DNA of 64,000 nucleotides from Dendrocalamus latiflorus (GCA_017311315.1 CM029634.1:26593622-26657621); one strand, 5' to 3'; positions 47,277 through 58,626 are shown, counted from the first letter of the stretch. Notes: generated from the sequence alone by a model not told the origin. A program made the numbers and translations.

Positions 47277-48660
47277 TTATGCCATTGCATGTTTAGAATT
47301 AAATACTGATAAGTGGCATAATAATTTCTCTATCACCTGACAAGATGGAAAACCATCAATGATCTGATTTGCTGAAGCATATATATTGCAAGATATTTGG
47401 TTAACAGAATTAATTATGGGAACTCTGAACACAAATACAGCTTGCAGTGTCTCTTCCTTGTCATCCTTTAGCTCTTCTAACCACCTCTTGACTAGTCCAT
47501 GCAAAACTTGGGTCTCTGCATTTCCAAACATTTATAGCGTTAGGGACCTTAGGGTTACATTGCAGTAGTGATAAAGATTAACTTCTCGGTGTAAAGAACT
47601 CTTTATATGGCAGTTAAAACTCTGGGATCTCAATCTAATTTCAGGATACAGGAAAAGTAAATATCACGGTTTAAGTTACACGATCATGTTATAATTTGCA
47701 AATTGATCAAGAAAGATCATCATCTTATCTGAAGATTTAAAAGAGGAATACCAAAAGTAATAAATGATTGCTATAGCCATCAAGCTTCCTTACCAGGACT
47801 GTATCTCCGTACAACATAGTTTTCAAGATTACAAATTCCATTTATTAAACCATTGGAATTTTCAGAAATAACATCATACATGAATGCAGCTTCTGTTTCC
47901 AACATTACAAACTTTCTATCTGAAGAGCATACTCCTATTAAAAATCACATAAATTGAATATGTTTATGCTGCTGAGTTTGCTTTGATCTTGGGAACCATC
48001 ATACATTGAACATGAAGATCATCCGACCCATACAATGGTTATTACCTCCAGTAGGTACAGATCCATTTCGGTCTGGAATAAAGCCATCAAGAGGCCAATT
48101 GTTCACAGCATGGTGGAAATCTCGAAGGCTAAATTTCTCTCCAGGCCTGTAGGCAATCTTGAGCTGATGGAAGTTGATATATCAGTAAAAGTGACAGGAT
48201 CAGAACAGTGCATAAGGAATGCATCTGGGATTGAGACTAGCCAGCGCTGTAAATAGAATGAAGTATATATGTGACAATATCAGCTAGCAGCTCAAATTTG
48301 GCTACATGAGCGAGCAGTGCCATTCAGTTATATACGCTACTTCGACTGGCTCATTAGGATGTGTTGTTAGCGCATAAGGAAGCATGCAGGTAATTCAGTG
48401 CAGGGCATTATGCCATTAATCTTCCCAGATGTGAATCATGACAAATCGACAATGGTAAATCCCAAGTCAGGACACATTCTCGGCATTCAAAAACACCCAC
48501 GGTTTTTCTATGACAGCAGTAAAATCGTCATTTTCAAAGCAAATAAGCGGAAGTTGGTAAAACAACATGAACATTGGAATCTTAAAACAGTCATAGAATC
48601 CATCCAGGAAGGGGCCTGCGCTGTAAAAAAGCAAACCAACATGTTACGGCCTGACTGAAA
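47277..48660 (-). pseudogene. Unidentified captured exon series (minus strand)
   Basis: Several minus-strand segments look like exons with consensus junctions. 48046-48163 (AG before, GTAATA after) encodes a stretch with YRPGEKFSLRDFHHAVNNW. 47794-47934 (AG before, GTAAGG after) has RKFVMLETEAAFMYDVI and ICNLENYVVRRYSPG. 47277-47531 is open with LVKRWLEELKDDKEETLQ. An acceptor-like TTTTTTACAG lies near 48631. The FSLRDFHHAV text faintly recalls the C-terminal part of DUF885-type proteins, but I do not claim it. Intron-like spacers suggest capture at the DNA level. Confidence 0.45.
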
Positions 48661-48856
48661 TCTGGAATAGCTAGCAGGATCATCAACTAAACCAAAACTA
48701 ATTTAGGGAGAGAAGCAGCAGGTAGATCGAGGGGGGAAGAGATGTACGGACCTCAGTGTCAGATCCCTGGGAGGAAGATCCGAATCGAAGGTGGAAAACA
48801 CAAAAAAATCTGGAATCGCAAAATTATCTCCGGTTCTGATACTCAGGTGACGAGGT

Positions 48857-49203
48857 CCACCGCACGACGCGGCCGTCGGCGAGGCCGGCGTACGGCCCGC
48901 GGTCCTCGCGGTCGAACTCGATGGACTCCGGCCCGAATACCTCACCGACGAACTCCAGCCTGCCGCGCCTGAGCCGGCTGGCGTTGTCTCTGGGCCAGCT
49001 GCGGAGCTGCCCATGACCTCCCCGTACGGCGCGAGCTCGTGCATCACCGGCCGGTAGTCGACCCCGGCCGGCGGACTGAGGCCGAACGGGTCCGCGACGA
49101 CCAGGGCCCACGCCGCCGTTGGGAGGGGAGAGAACGGGGACGCGGAGCGCTGTCGGGAGGGGAGCGGCCGTCGGGAGATGGCGAAGCCGCGCGCCGCCGC
49201 CAT
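48857..49203 (-). pseudogene. Strictosidine synthase-like gene fragment (first exon)
   Basis: On the minus strand, ATG 49201-49203 begins a short N-terminal region that reaches VVADPFGLSPPAGVDYRPV and HELAPYGEVMGS. The frame is then lost by an apparent 8-bp insertion near 49005-49015 and recovered in another frame as SWPRDNASRLRRGRLEFVGE. It then reads VFGPESIEFDRE and GPYAGLADGRVVRW (to about 48857). The GPES..FD and GPY.G.ADGR signatures are those of strictosidine synthase-like proteins, six-bladed propellers related to the indole alkaloid enzyme; grass members have no proven alkaloid role. Homology ends right after VVRW, where sequence of a different origin begins. Non-functional fragment. 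Confidence 0.78.
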
Positions 49204-49369
49204 GAGGGAGCGGAGGGAGAGGAGAGAGGGAAATGCGGCTAAGGCTGTGGACGAGTGGGAGAGTGGGTGCGTTAGGCTAGGGTTTCGCTGGCAAGAGATT
49301 TTTGTCTAGTGGGTCGATATTGGGCTTAGGCGGGCTTTTAAAAGGCCCACCTCTAAAATATCAAAATAT

Positions 49370-50345
49370 TATTATAATTGTTGTATGGTAATTTCTTAAA
49401 ATAATTATAATAATATCTAAATTTAGCTAGGAAATTCTAAAAATTAGCATGGTAACATATTTTGAGTCCATCGGTTTTTTATAAAAAAAAAATCAATAGA
49501 TTCTAATAAAGTGAGACTATACATTGTTCACAAATAGGTTCATCTGTATCATAGTTTCATGTAACAATGTGAGGGATGTATGCATTTGTAAACAATGTAT
49601 AGTGCCACTTTATTAAAATCATTTGAAATTTTTATGCAATGATTATACACCAAAATCATGTTGTCATGCAAGTTTGTAGAATTTCCTTACCAAGTTTAGA
49701 TATTGTTACAATTATTCTATGTTAATTCCATAAAATAATTATAATAATATCTCAATTTAGGTAGAAAATTCTAAAAACTGACATGGTAACATATTTTTGG
49801 TCCATAAGCTTACTATAAAAATTTCAATGGATTTTAATAAAGTGATACTATACATTGTTCACAAACAGATATATCTGTGGCATAGTTTCATGTAACTATG
49901 TGATGGATGTATCCATTTGTGAATAATGTATAGTGCCACTTCGTTAAAATCATTTGAATTTTTTATAGAATGATTATACACCAAAAACATGGTGTCATGC
50001 ATGTTTTTAGAATTTTTTAACCAAGTATAGATATTAGTACAATTATTGTATGGTAATTCCCCAAAATAATTATAATAATATATAAATTTAGTTAGAAAAT
50101 TCTAAAAACTGACATGGTAACATATTTTGGATCCATAAGTTTTTCATAAAAAATTAAATAGATTTTAATAAAGTGAGACTATTCATTGTTCACAAATATA
50201 TACATCTCTCACATAGTTTTCTGACTAATTTTAGATACTATTACAATTATTCTATGATAATTACAGGAACTAGTTATAATAATATCTAAATTTAGTTAGA
50301 AAATTCTATAAACTTGGCATGGTAACATATTTTGTTCCCATAAGT
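49370..50345. repeat. Tandem array, unit about 333 bp, three copies plus a partial
   Basis: The word CATGGTAACATATTTT recurs at about 49448, 49782, 50113 and 50318, giving spacings of 334, 331 and 205 bp, so the last unit is partial. Each unit includes CATTGTTCACAAA, TAGTGCCACTT and an ATAATTATAATAATAT block. AT-rich, no coding. It separates the strictosidine synthase fragment from the nested hAT. Confidence 0.88.
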
Positions 50346-51235
50346 ACTCATTTTTTTTCTCAAACACACGAATGCAAGTCATATTTTAAGACAAAAATAA
50401 TAACTCTAAAATATAAGTTCACGAAACAGTAGAGAATGATTTTATATGAACACTAGAAAAAGAATAGTCCAATTTGGAGTTCATATGAGTGAGATAAACA
50501 AGTTCGAAATTTAAATCATGGATTAAAAGGTGAAAAACTGCTATTTTGATGAAGTTCGTTTTTCCTCCAATGAACACGGGGCGCATGACTTTTCTGCTCC
50601 TTTTATACTACAATTACAGGTGGGGTTTACTGCCATGTAGGCGCCCAAGTATAGAAAGCATATACAATATAAATAATGTATGATGCCATAATATTTAGGG
50701 GTGGAAAACGGTAACGGATAATTCGTTTTATCCGATATTCGTATTCGCACTCGTATTCGAGAATATTCGTATTCGCATTCGTATTCGAGAATATTCGTAT
50801 TCATATTCGTATTTAAAAATATTCGTATTCGTATTTAAAAACATTCGTATTCATATTACCGCCAGCGCCGGCTCGCGAAGACGCCAATTCGATTGCCAAT
50901 TGGCCTTGGCGCGATGGCACAGTGGCACAGCCCGACGACAGGCGACAGCCGAATTGGCGTTGGCGGGCAAGGCGCCAAGCGCGCGCCAAGGCGGGACCGC
51001 GGCGCGGGAGTCACGCGCGGGAGGCAGTAGTCACGACTCACGACTCGGACTCACTCTCTCACTGGCTCAGGCGCTCAGCCTCACTGTCTCCCAATCGATC
51101 CCCAATCCGGCAATTCCTAACCTCCCTGACACTTTATGCCTTCCGCCTCCTACATCCCCATCGTTCTCCTCGCGGCCGTCGGCCTCGCCGCGTCGCCGGA
51201 TCGCTACGCCGTCGGCTCCCGCACCTCCTCCGGTC

Positions 51236-51420
51236 CTCCCTCGCGCTGTGCCACCCCTCCCTCGCACCGCCGGCTCCCGCAGCGCCTCCCTCGCATCGTG
51301 CTGCCGCTCTATCGAGAGGCCTCCTCCCTCACGCCACCGGCTCCTGCAACGCCTCCCTCGCGCCGCGCTGCCGCTCCGTTGAGGGGCCCCCTCCCTCGCG
51401 TCTCCGGGCTGTGCGGTCGC
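51236..51420. repeat. Tandem duplication of about 80 bp in the hAT interior
   Basis: Two diverged copies of a GC-rich block (CCGGCTCC...GCGCCTCCCTCGC...TGCCGCTC...CCTCCCTC). It generates long Pro/Ser/Arg-rich frames in all phases, which I do not call genes. Confidence 0.6.
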
Positions 51421-51461
51421 CGAGGGCATGCGCGACCAAGTTCCCCACCCTCATCTTGCAG

Positions 51462-52540
51462 GGGTTGCTCTTCGTGTGGCCCGACGAGAATGGGTGGGAG
51501 AAGGCCTCGGCTACCAAGCCTCCAATGTGCGTCAAATTTGGAGTTTGTTGATGATTCACTGAATTTGAGTCGACTGAGGATTCGGGTGACAGAAGTTGAT
51601 CTTGTCTGGTTTCAGGCTGCCAAGAGAGTTTGATGACCCGGCTTTCTCCACGGTGACGATCCAGAGGGATCTGTTCTATGGATATGATACGTTGATGGAA
51701 AACGTCTCTGATCCGTCACATATAGAATTTGCTCACCACAAGGTAATGCTGCATTTAGATTTGAGAGTGCTTAGTGGCTTGCTACACTGGCACTTCATGC
51801 TAGTCGTGGTTATCTTGCAGTTAAAAGCTGTCAAATATTACAAATGAACTTCTGTTGTAATCAAGTTGTGTATATTGTTTGTTATTCATGGAGTATAAAC
51901 TTCAAATTTGCCATCTCAATTTGGTTTTGGTATATTCGTTGAATTTCTTCACAGTGGCTTCTGGTGGGCAAAAGTGCACAGCTGTCTGCACCTCTAATTT
52001 TTTCTGATTACCGGTGTGCAGTTTTGAGCTACTTATTGCACCTTGAACTATGAATATTTTACTGCAGAATAGTTCATTCTCTTCACCTATGCTACTGGCT
52101 TATGCTAAAATTGGACAATACTTACTGACCCGACCATATTGGCTATCTGTCTTGGACTCTTGGCATACTGACAAATAATATGCTTTGTTATAATGTTTGG
52201 ATATAACTTAGTTTCAACAAATCTACAACATAATCAGCTGTCTTATCCTCGTAATCGTTGGAAGTCAGCATAAGAACTTATACGTTAGGATCTCATGACA
52301 ACGTGAAGATGGAGAACTGAATTCAGTTTATCTTGATTTTCTACTTTAGATAATGAGGCCAACAGCATTACCCATGCTTCAGAGTTTTAACTCCTCTCAC
52401 AGGTCACTGGACGAAGAGATAGAGCCAAGCCTTTTACCATTCAAGATGGAATCAAGTGGCGCATGGGGATATTCAGGGGCAAATTATGGTAATCCTCGCA
52501 TCAGTGCAAGTTTTGTGGCCCCTTGCTTTGCAATGAACAA
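51462..52540 (+). pseudogene. Captured Rieske oxygenase exons (PTC52 / pheophorbide a oxygenase-like)
   Basis: There are three exons. 51462-51526 follows CTTGCAG, encodes LLFVWPDENGWEKASATKPP and ends at donor GTGCGT. 51616-51742 has acceptor TTTCAG and encodes LPREFDDPAFSTVTIQRD, then LMENVSDPSHIEFAHHK, with donor GTAATG. 52403-52540 has acceptor CTCACAG and encodes VTGRRDRAK then MESSGAWGYSGA, with donor GTATGT. Phases agree: the Met codon is split AT|G. The segment follows the Rieske [2Fe-2S] centre in plastid non-haem oxygenases such as PTC52 and PAO, and DPSHIEFAHH contains the mononuclear iron His ligands. The Rieske centre and C-terminus are absent, and an extra T in 52432-52435 shifts the third exon. 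Confidence 0.88.
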
Positions 52541-54716
52541 GTATGTTTCAGCAAAACACATGGGCTATTGTCTTGGATATGTACATCTCTTGTTAGGACC
52601 GTCTTCTTGGGGGCATATGTGCCAAAAAGTTAGCAATTGATGTTTCTAGGTCGTAGAGGATATGAACTTGATTTATTAATATTTGTGATGATTGTTTGTT
52701 GATGAAATTTCAAATATCAAATTTTGAATTTAAAACCGCTAATCGGAAAAATCGGTCGATTACGACATTCGTAAGAGGATATTCGTATTCGACCGAGTTA
52801 AGTATATATCCGATTCGAATTCGTATTCGTTATGACATTCGATTCGTATTCGTATTCGAGAATGTTCGAATTCGTATCCGTATCCGTTTTAAAAACATGA
52901 ATCCGTATTCGTATTTGAGACTATTCGACCGTATCCGATCCGTTTCCATCCCTAATAATATTCAACAATCAATTGGTATCTTAGTGGTTAGTGCTCTAGA
53001 ATTTATTCAACATATTGTGTGTTCAACCCCCATCATGGTAAAATGAGGCTATTTTATTTATATATATAAATTTTGCACAATGATTTTTTTGTTGATATAT
53101 TAATTTTGCGCAATGACTTATTTATGCAAGGCAGCCCAGCCCAGCCTAGATTAATGGACGAATTCGACAATACAGGGGTAAAAAAATCACAAGGGACTAG
53201 TGGGGCCATCTTGACACGTGGGCCCATAGTTTTAAAAATTATATAAATAATTTTATGACGTACAAACATTGTCATAGAATTATGACATTTGTAAATCAGG
53301 CTGTATGACAAAGCAAAAACGTCACAAAATAGAATCACACTCGTTTTATGACGTTTTTAGTGACACAAGTCCATTTTTTTGTCATTAACGAAAAATGTCT
53401 CCTAAAAACGTCATAAACTAGATGATTTCGTGACATTTTCACCTAATGTCAGGCTATATACGTCATAAAAGGGCACATTTCTTGTAGTTATGATATAACT
53501 AGTATCATATCATTCTAAACAATTATTGTACATAAAATAATAGTGCGTAAATAGCATAATGAAAGTACTGATAAGTAGATAAATAAAGGAAATGTAGGTT
53601 CAACATGATAAAAAAACATGTGACTTGCCTTGCGAATTTACGACTTCGACAATTTCGTATTCTTCTATCTCTTGATCTTGATCCTGGGTTTCTCCTTCTT
53701 GAATTGGTCGACTCTCGACGTCGTGTGCTAGCGCAAAATAAGAAAAATAATTTAATTCCACGCTCGAAGAATTGAGCTAGGAATAAAGAAATGAAATGAA
53801 GAAAGAAAATTCAGAAAATCCAAATAAATAGGGTTTTGGGCTTTTAGGAGGGTCCAAAAGGTGAAATGGGCCTAAGAAATGGGTCGGCGGGCTTGAAACG
53901 GTCAAAATGGGTATAAATTTGCATTTTCGGGTTTTGTGATAGTGACAGGTCTGGGCAATATTCATTGCAGGCTTTTACTGTTCATTGCGGGTCGGGTTAG
54001 TATTCAGGTGGATTTTTACTGTTCAACGCAGGTTGGCTTCAAGGCTAACGGGCTGGTTTACTATGCTTACTGGGTCAGATACTATTCACCATGGGTTCGG
54101 GTCCTGGCGCTATCGGGTCGAGTGAATAGTGACTACCTGTCACTGTTTTTCTTCCCCGACCGAACGACGTGCGACAGCAAAAATAGAGGAATGGAGCAGC
54201 AGCGACCGGCGGTGCTACAACAATTTACGACGGGATTGGAGGCCATGGACGGGTTCCTGGAAGCGTAAGGAGTCCATTTTTGAGGTCGGCGGCGGCTAGG
54301 GAGGCGGCGTTTGCCGTCGGCGAGGTCTAAAGCTTGGTACGTTTTTTGATGGCTTGGGAGCTATAGGGGTGGTGGTCCTTGAAATTGGCAGGCATTTAAC
54401 CATCTAGGGGTGGTTTGGGAGGTCCGAGTGGCGGCGATTTGGGTTAGGGAGGCAAGGATTTGGCTAGCCATGGTGGAGCTTCTCGATTGGGCGGCGGTCC
54501 ATGGTGGCAGAGGAGAGGGGGGCTCTGGAGCTTAGGGCAAGGGTTCGAGGGTGTTTCTGGGAGCTTGTGGAAGTTGCGGGCGAGAGCAATTGAATTATAA
54601 TGGGCAGAATGGGTGAATTGAAATTGGGCTCACCTTAGGGCTTCTCGGTGATTGTCGGTGGTGGGGGTGACGAGGGACCAATTGGGTGTGTGGGGGAGTT
54701 TGGAGAGGTTTGCGGT

Positions 54717-54724
54717 CTTTATAG
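54717..54724 (-). promoter_or_regulatory. TATA box of the split minus-strand LTR
   Basis: CTATAAAG on the minus strand at the U3 to GC-rich boundary, as in the other long LTRs. Confidence 0.55.
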
Positions 54725-55370
54725 CCGCTCGAGGGCGGTTGGGTGTCATGAGGGGAAAAGGATCAACGGTGGCGACGGCTACTTCAGAGGTCGGGAAGAC
54801 TCAAGACTACTGGTGGGAATGCGGTTGTCTTGGGCGCAGAGAGACGGCGGTCAAAAGGCACTGGCATGGCTCAGGTCGGCCGAGAGTGGGAGCAGCCGTG
54901 AAAGGACAGGGGAGGTGGCGGAGCTCGACCGACGGGCTGACACGCATTCAGGGCGACTAAGGAGCTATCAGGGTGGGAGAGATGAGGCTGTACGGAGTCT
55001 TGACTGAACGGTGGCGGCGGCAGGGGCTGGAAGGCGTGAGAGAGCGCGAACGGCTTGGTGGCGAAGAAAGCAGTCGGGCTGCGGCGAAAAATATCGGACA
55101 GTGAACAGTGCCAGTACGCAATCTCGCCGTTGAGGCCATACAGGGGTGGAATTAGGGCTTGGGCGGCTGGGATTGAAGATAAATTTGGCTAGGATTTTAG
55201 GGAAATTAAATTCAACACGAAAATCCAAAATTTTGATTTGTTTCAGCAACTTTCAATAGGCAGACAAGAAACATTAAAATCATGAACTTTCAATTGGCAT
55301 ATAAAACTTTCATCTTTCAATTGAAACACAAAAACTTTCAATTGAGATTCAAAACCTTTTATTAAATAGG

Positions 55371-56009
55371 AAAAGGAGCTTCCGCATGCGAGCTTTGGGC
55401 GAGACGCAGGTGGTGGCCCTAGGCCAGCGGCTCGTGCTCGGCGGTCTGCACACTTTCACGGACGGCGGCGCGGTGGGGCTCGTGGACGGCGATGAGCTCA
55501 GCCTCGCGGCAACCGTAGCGAGATGAATGAGTGGTGGCGTCTGCGGCGGCTCGAGTTGGGGGCGTGCAGTAGCGTGGAGTGAGTGAGTAGTGCACAATGA
55601 CAAGAGGAATGAGACCAACGCGATGGGGAATGGGGATGTGCAGGTTGGAACCTCCCCTCCTGCTGGAGCTGTCTGTCCGCTGTGTCGTGGTCCGGAAGCG
55701 ACATGAAGCCAAATCAAGATCCACATGTCATGATCCAGATGGTGACCGCGGCAAACATTCCATGCGGGTATCAGCCAACTAGTGTTTTCTAAAAGAGATT
55801 TATGTATCTTAAGAGAGATTATTTTCCATATTACCAGGTGGTTAGGGAGACATAGGAAGTTCATTCAAGTTTTACTCTCAAAGGTTTTATTAGGTTTAAC
55901 TCGTTTTTATGCTGATCTTTTGGGGATTATATTTTTATGGTATGTAGTGTAATACACGTCGACTTAATGATTTGGTCAACAGGTTCATATAAAGCAACAA
56001 ATTAAAAAA
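55371..56009. other. Unassigned interval
   Basis: GC-rich 55380-55700 with overlapping frames on both strands (up to 171 codons, minus), none recognised. AT-rich 55780-56009. Just left, 55265-55350, are four AACTTTCAATTG-type words. Confidence 0.4.
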
Positions 56010-58031
56010 TGTAGGATCGGAAATGGCAACAGAAGGGGGGGGGTGAATGGTGCCTCTTTAAAAATTAGCCCCCAAAAGTATCCACTAAAAATCTCCTCTC
56101 CGATAGATATGAAATATATGAAAAGAAAGATTTATATTCTCTGGAAATCCAAACTGAACAAATACGAAAGGGCGACAAAGGAGAACAAAATAGAACAGGA
56201 GAAACAGAGAACAAATACACCCTCTGAGAGCAGGCCGGTCTGACTGCCATAAGAAGGCCGGTCAGACCGCTTGCCAGCAGCCGGTCCAACCGCTGCTCCT
56301 CGGCCGGTCAGACCGGTGGCCCACAGTCGGTCAGACCGCCTGGCTACCGCCGGTCAGACCGCCATGTACCGGCCGGTCTGACAGCCACGTACCGAGCGGT
56401 CTGACCGCTAGGGTTAGCGGTCTGACCGGGCTGCGAAGGAGCAGGCGCCCGACTGAAGACCTATTTGCACAGTTTTACTGAAAGTGCAATTTTCAGTGAA
56501 ATTGATGATTTGCTGCTGATCTCCTCAAGCCTAGCTAGCAAGACCTTGACCTAAATAGCAGGGAGACCTCATAAGCCAAAAGAAAACATCTAGAAGGACC
56601 ACAAATAACAGTTGGGGCTGAAATATGAAAAACCACACAAGATGAGACAAATTTCTAGATTACTTCCCATTCTTGAATCTTTTGCACATGAACTTGCGAA
56701 TCTCAACTGGAGATGTCCTCACAACAGCAATGCATAAATCTTAGGCCATTTTTTTGAAGGGAAACCACATGTTTCAAATATGCTCTGGGTATAAACCCTA
56801 GCTACAGTGAAAAGCAGAGGAAGTGCAGCCCATGAATGAAAATGAGACATTTTTAATTCTTTCATTTGGCTCTTTGGGAATCAACTGACCAAATGATCTT
56901 GAGACCAAATCCCATCACAGAGCCAGAAATCAAAACCTATTCTCTCAAGAGATCAACTCAAATCAAAAGGAAACTGAGAGATGGCTGAAACTGAAATCCA
57001 ACAAAGAGTGACAAGCAAGAGTGAAATTCTTAAATGGATTCATCCCCATGAATGCTTGCTTACAGAGGAATGATTACACAAGGTTACAACACACTCACTA
57101 CATGCTTCACATGAGGAGAAAACACACTACATGCTTCTCACTCTGAGAAGAACTCACACGAGGCACTCCACTGCTACTGCTTTAATCACTCCAGAATGCC
57201 ACCTCCATTCACTAAATAGAAGACCTCCCATCCTCTAATAGCAAATCAAGAAATGTCATACTACATCGACTCCCTCACCTCTCATCCACATGAGGCAAGA
57301 AAGTCAAAGCTCTCACAACAAAAGGAGAAAACCAGCCACTCCAACCAAAACTTGAGTCAATTCCCCAAATTGCCCTCGAGCACCTTTCCGGAAACTTCCC
57401 GCAACCGGTACCTCGACCGTCTGGACCTCAACTCCTTCCTGAGTCTAGTCCCGGTCCGCTCTGCTACACACGACCACACCCGGCATCCTGACCGTCTGGA
57501 CCTCAGCTCCTCCCTGAGCCTAGTCCCGGTCCACCTCGCCGCTGCCCGTCGTGTCCACCTGACTCCGACCGAGACCTCCGACTCCACCTGAGTCTAGTCC
57601 TGGTCTGTTCCGTCGCACATGGCCGCAACCAACACCCAACCATCTGGACCTCCGACTCCTCCCTGAGCCTAGTCCCGGTTCGCTCATCATTGCCCGTCGT
57701 GTCCATCACCGGTAGCTCCAGCTCCGGTTCCTCGTCTCCCGGCTCGCAACCACCCCACCAGCCTCGATCATCCTCGGCGTACTTGACCGTTTGGACCTCA
57801 ACACCTCCGGTGCCTAGTCCCGGTCCTCCTCGCCTCACCATGACCTAGCTCCGAAGTCCTACAGCCACACAGACAAGCAAACCATCACATAACACTGCAC
57901 GAAACAACATAATCATCATTAGCATAAGTAAAAGGTATTCAACCCTAGAATACCCAAAATAAATTCAAACTCTCTAAACCAACTGTCAATTACTCATCAC
58001 AAACATGGGGATACCTCCACATGGTCTCTCA
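56010..58031 (-). mobile_element. Solo LTR of a Sirevirus-type copia element (copy 2)
   Basis: 2022 bp; on the minus strand it starts TGAGAGACCATGTGG (58031) and ends GATCCTACA (56010). It is flanked by A runs giving target duplication AAAAA. Alignable with the other two Sirevirus LTRs. The expected TATA box reads CTATTTAG (about 57214-57221), so the promoter may be damaged. The C-rich 3' block (10 C) is at about 56035-56044. Confidence 0.88.
56228..56430. repeat. Minisatellite of CCGGTC-N-GACCGG units in Sirevirus LTR 2
   Basis: About nine units of 20-25 bp with GGCCGGTCAGACCGG or close variants, at the position matching the array at 39686 in LTR 1. Confidence 0.85.
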
Positions 58032-58037
58032 AAAAAA

Positions 58038-58626
58038 CTTAGGTAGAAGGTTGACGGAATTTGGTCTTCCGCAACTTTCCATTAGGAGAAATCAATAAAT
58101 GTGTTATGTATGATATCTTAAATGTGGCTTAAGATCAGATTGAAAATCAATCTACAAGATTTTGGAACAACCATATCTATTTTCATATTTTTCTTGTTAC
58201 ATTCTGATACTCTTTCTTATGCATAGCAGTCCCAGATCAGATCAAAATTTGTGAGATACAGCATAAACGTGTACGGTATTAAGAACGAAGAAGATGAATC
58301 TCGTAGAGAGATTCAACATAACGATGTTGAAGCAACCACATCAATAGAGAAAAGATTTGGCAAAACCAATCGCAAATTCCATAAGTATAACCTCAAAAGG
58401 ATACAAGGGGTTGTTGCTCACTCACAACCCTCTCACGTCTTTTAGGACTTTCGGATGTTTGCACTATAAAAGAATCTAGTGCTAAAGAATATCTTAGTCT
58501 CTAATCCTCTTGTGTGTCCTCTACTTTGGATGAGTAGGCTTGATTGCTTGATTCCTCTCTATGACCATCCCCATGGTTTATATAGTCACTCTTAGCCCTT
58601 CTCCAATTTAGAGTAGGAATCCTAAT
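58038..58626 (-). other. Interval between Sirevirus LTRs; probable LTR fragment of another element
   Basis: On the minus strand 58540-58620 reads AGGATTCCTACTCTAAATTGG then GACTATATAAACC, a wording common upstream of and at copia LTR TATA boxes. The remainder (58038-58500) is not recognised and has only a short frame (58251-58445). Confidence 0.4.

Larger units (their letters stand above)
50696..52954. mobile_element. hAT element carrying Rieske oxygenase exons (Pack-hAT), 2259 bp
   Basis: The ends TAGGGGTGGAAAACGG and CCGTTTCCATCCCTA are inverted repeats, and the flanks carry a perfect 8-bp target duplication ATAATATT (50688-50695, 52955-52962), diagnostic of hAT. Subterminal zones consist of TATTCGTATTCG words (50720-50850, 52770-52930). 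No transposase frame. The interior is GC-rich low-complexity sequence (50860-51450), then three host-type exons with introns. Confidence 0.93.
46484..53488. mobile_element. Gene-fragment-carrying CACTA element (Pack-CACTA), about 7 kb
   Basis: Left end CACTACAAGAGATGTGCC, right end GGGCACATTTCTTGTAGT, near-perfect inverted repeats. The target duplication is TAT (46481-46483, 53489-53491), implying loss of the last G. Both subterminal zones are packed with AACGTCATAAA and TTATGACG words (46500-46800, 53250-53480). No transposase domain is visible. The interior holds a hAT-like terminus, reverse-strand exons including a strictosidine synthase-like one, a 333-bp tandem array and a nested hAT carrying Rieske oxygenase exons. 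It sits in a gypsy-type LTR. Confidence 0.88.
45287..55370 (-). repeat. Minus-strand gypsy-type LTR, split by a 7-kb CACTA element
   Basis: The 3' end on the minus strand is GTTACA at 45287 (seen as TGTAACACCCCC on the plus strand). The left piece, 45287-46483, carries the palindrome module. The right piece resumes at 53489 with the GTAGGTTCAACATGAT segment (53593-53608) that parallels GTAGGTTCAATATGAT at 37226. A TATA box follows at 54717-54724. Without the CACTA the LTR is about 3 kb, like the others. The 5' end near 55370 is not defined. Frames in 54000-55250 are GC-driven and unrecognised. Confidence 0.6.

Noticed and set aside
54000..55250. Possible host gene (frames of about 100-119 codons)
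   Set aside because: Position corresponds to the transcribed GC-rich part of the split gypsy-type LTR, and frames on the two strands compete with no domain.
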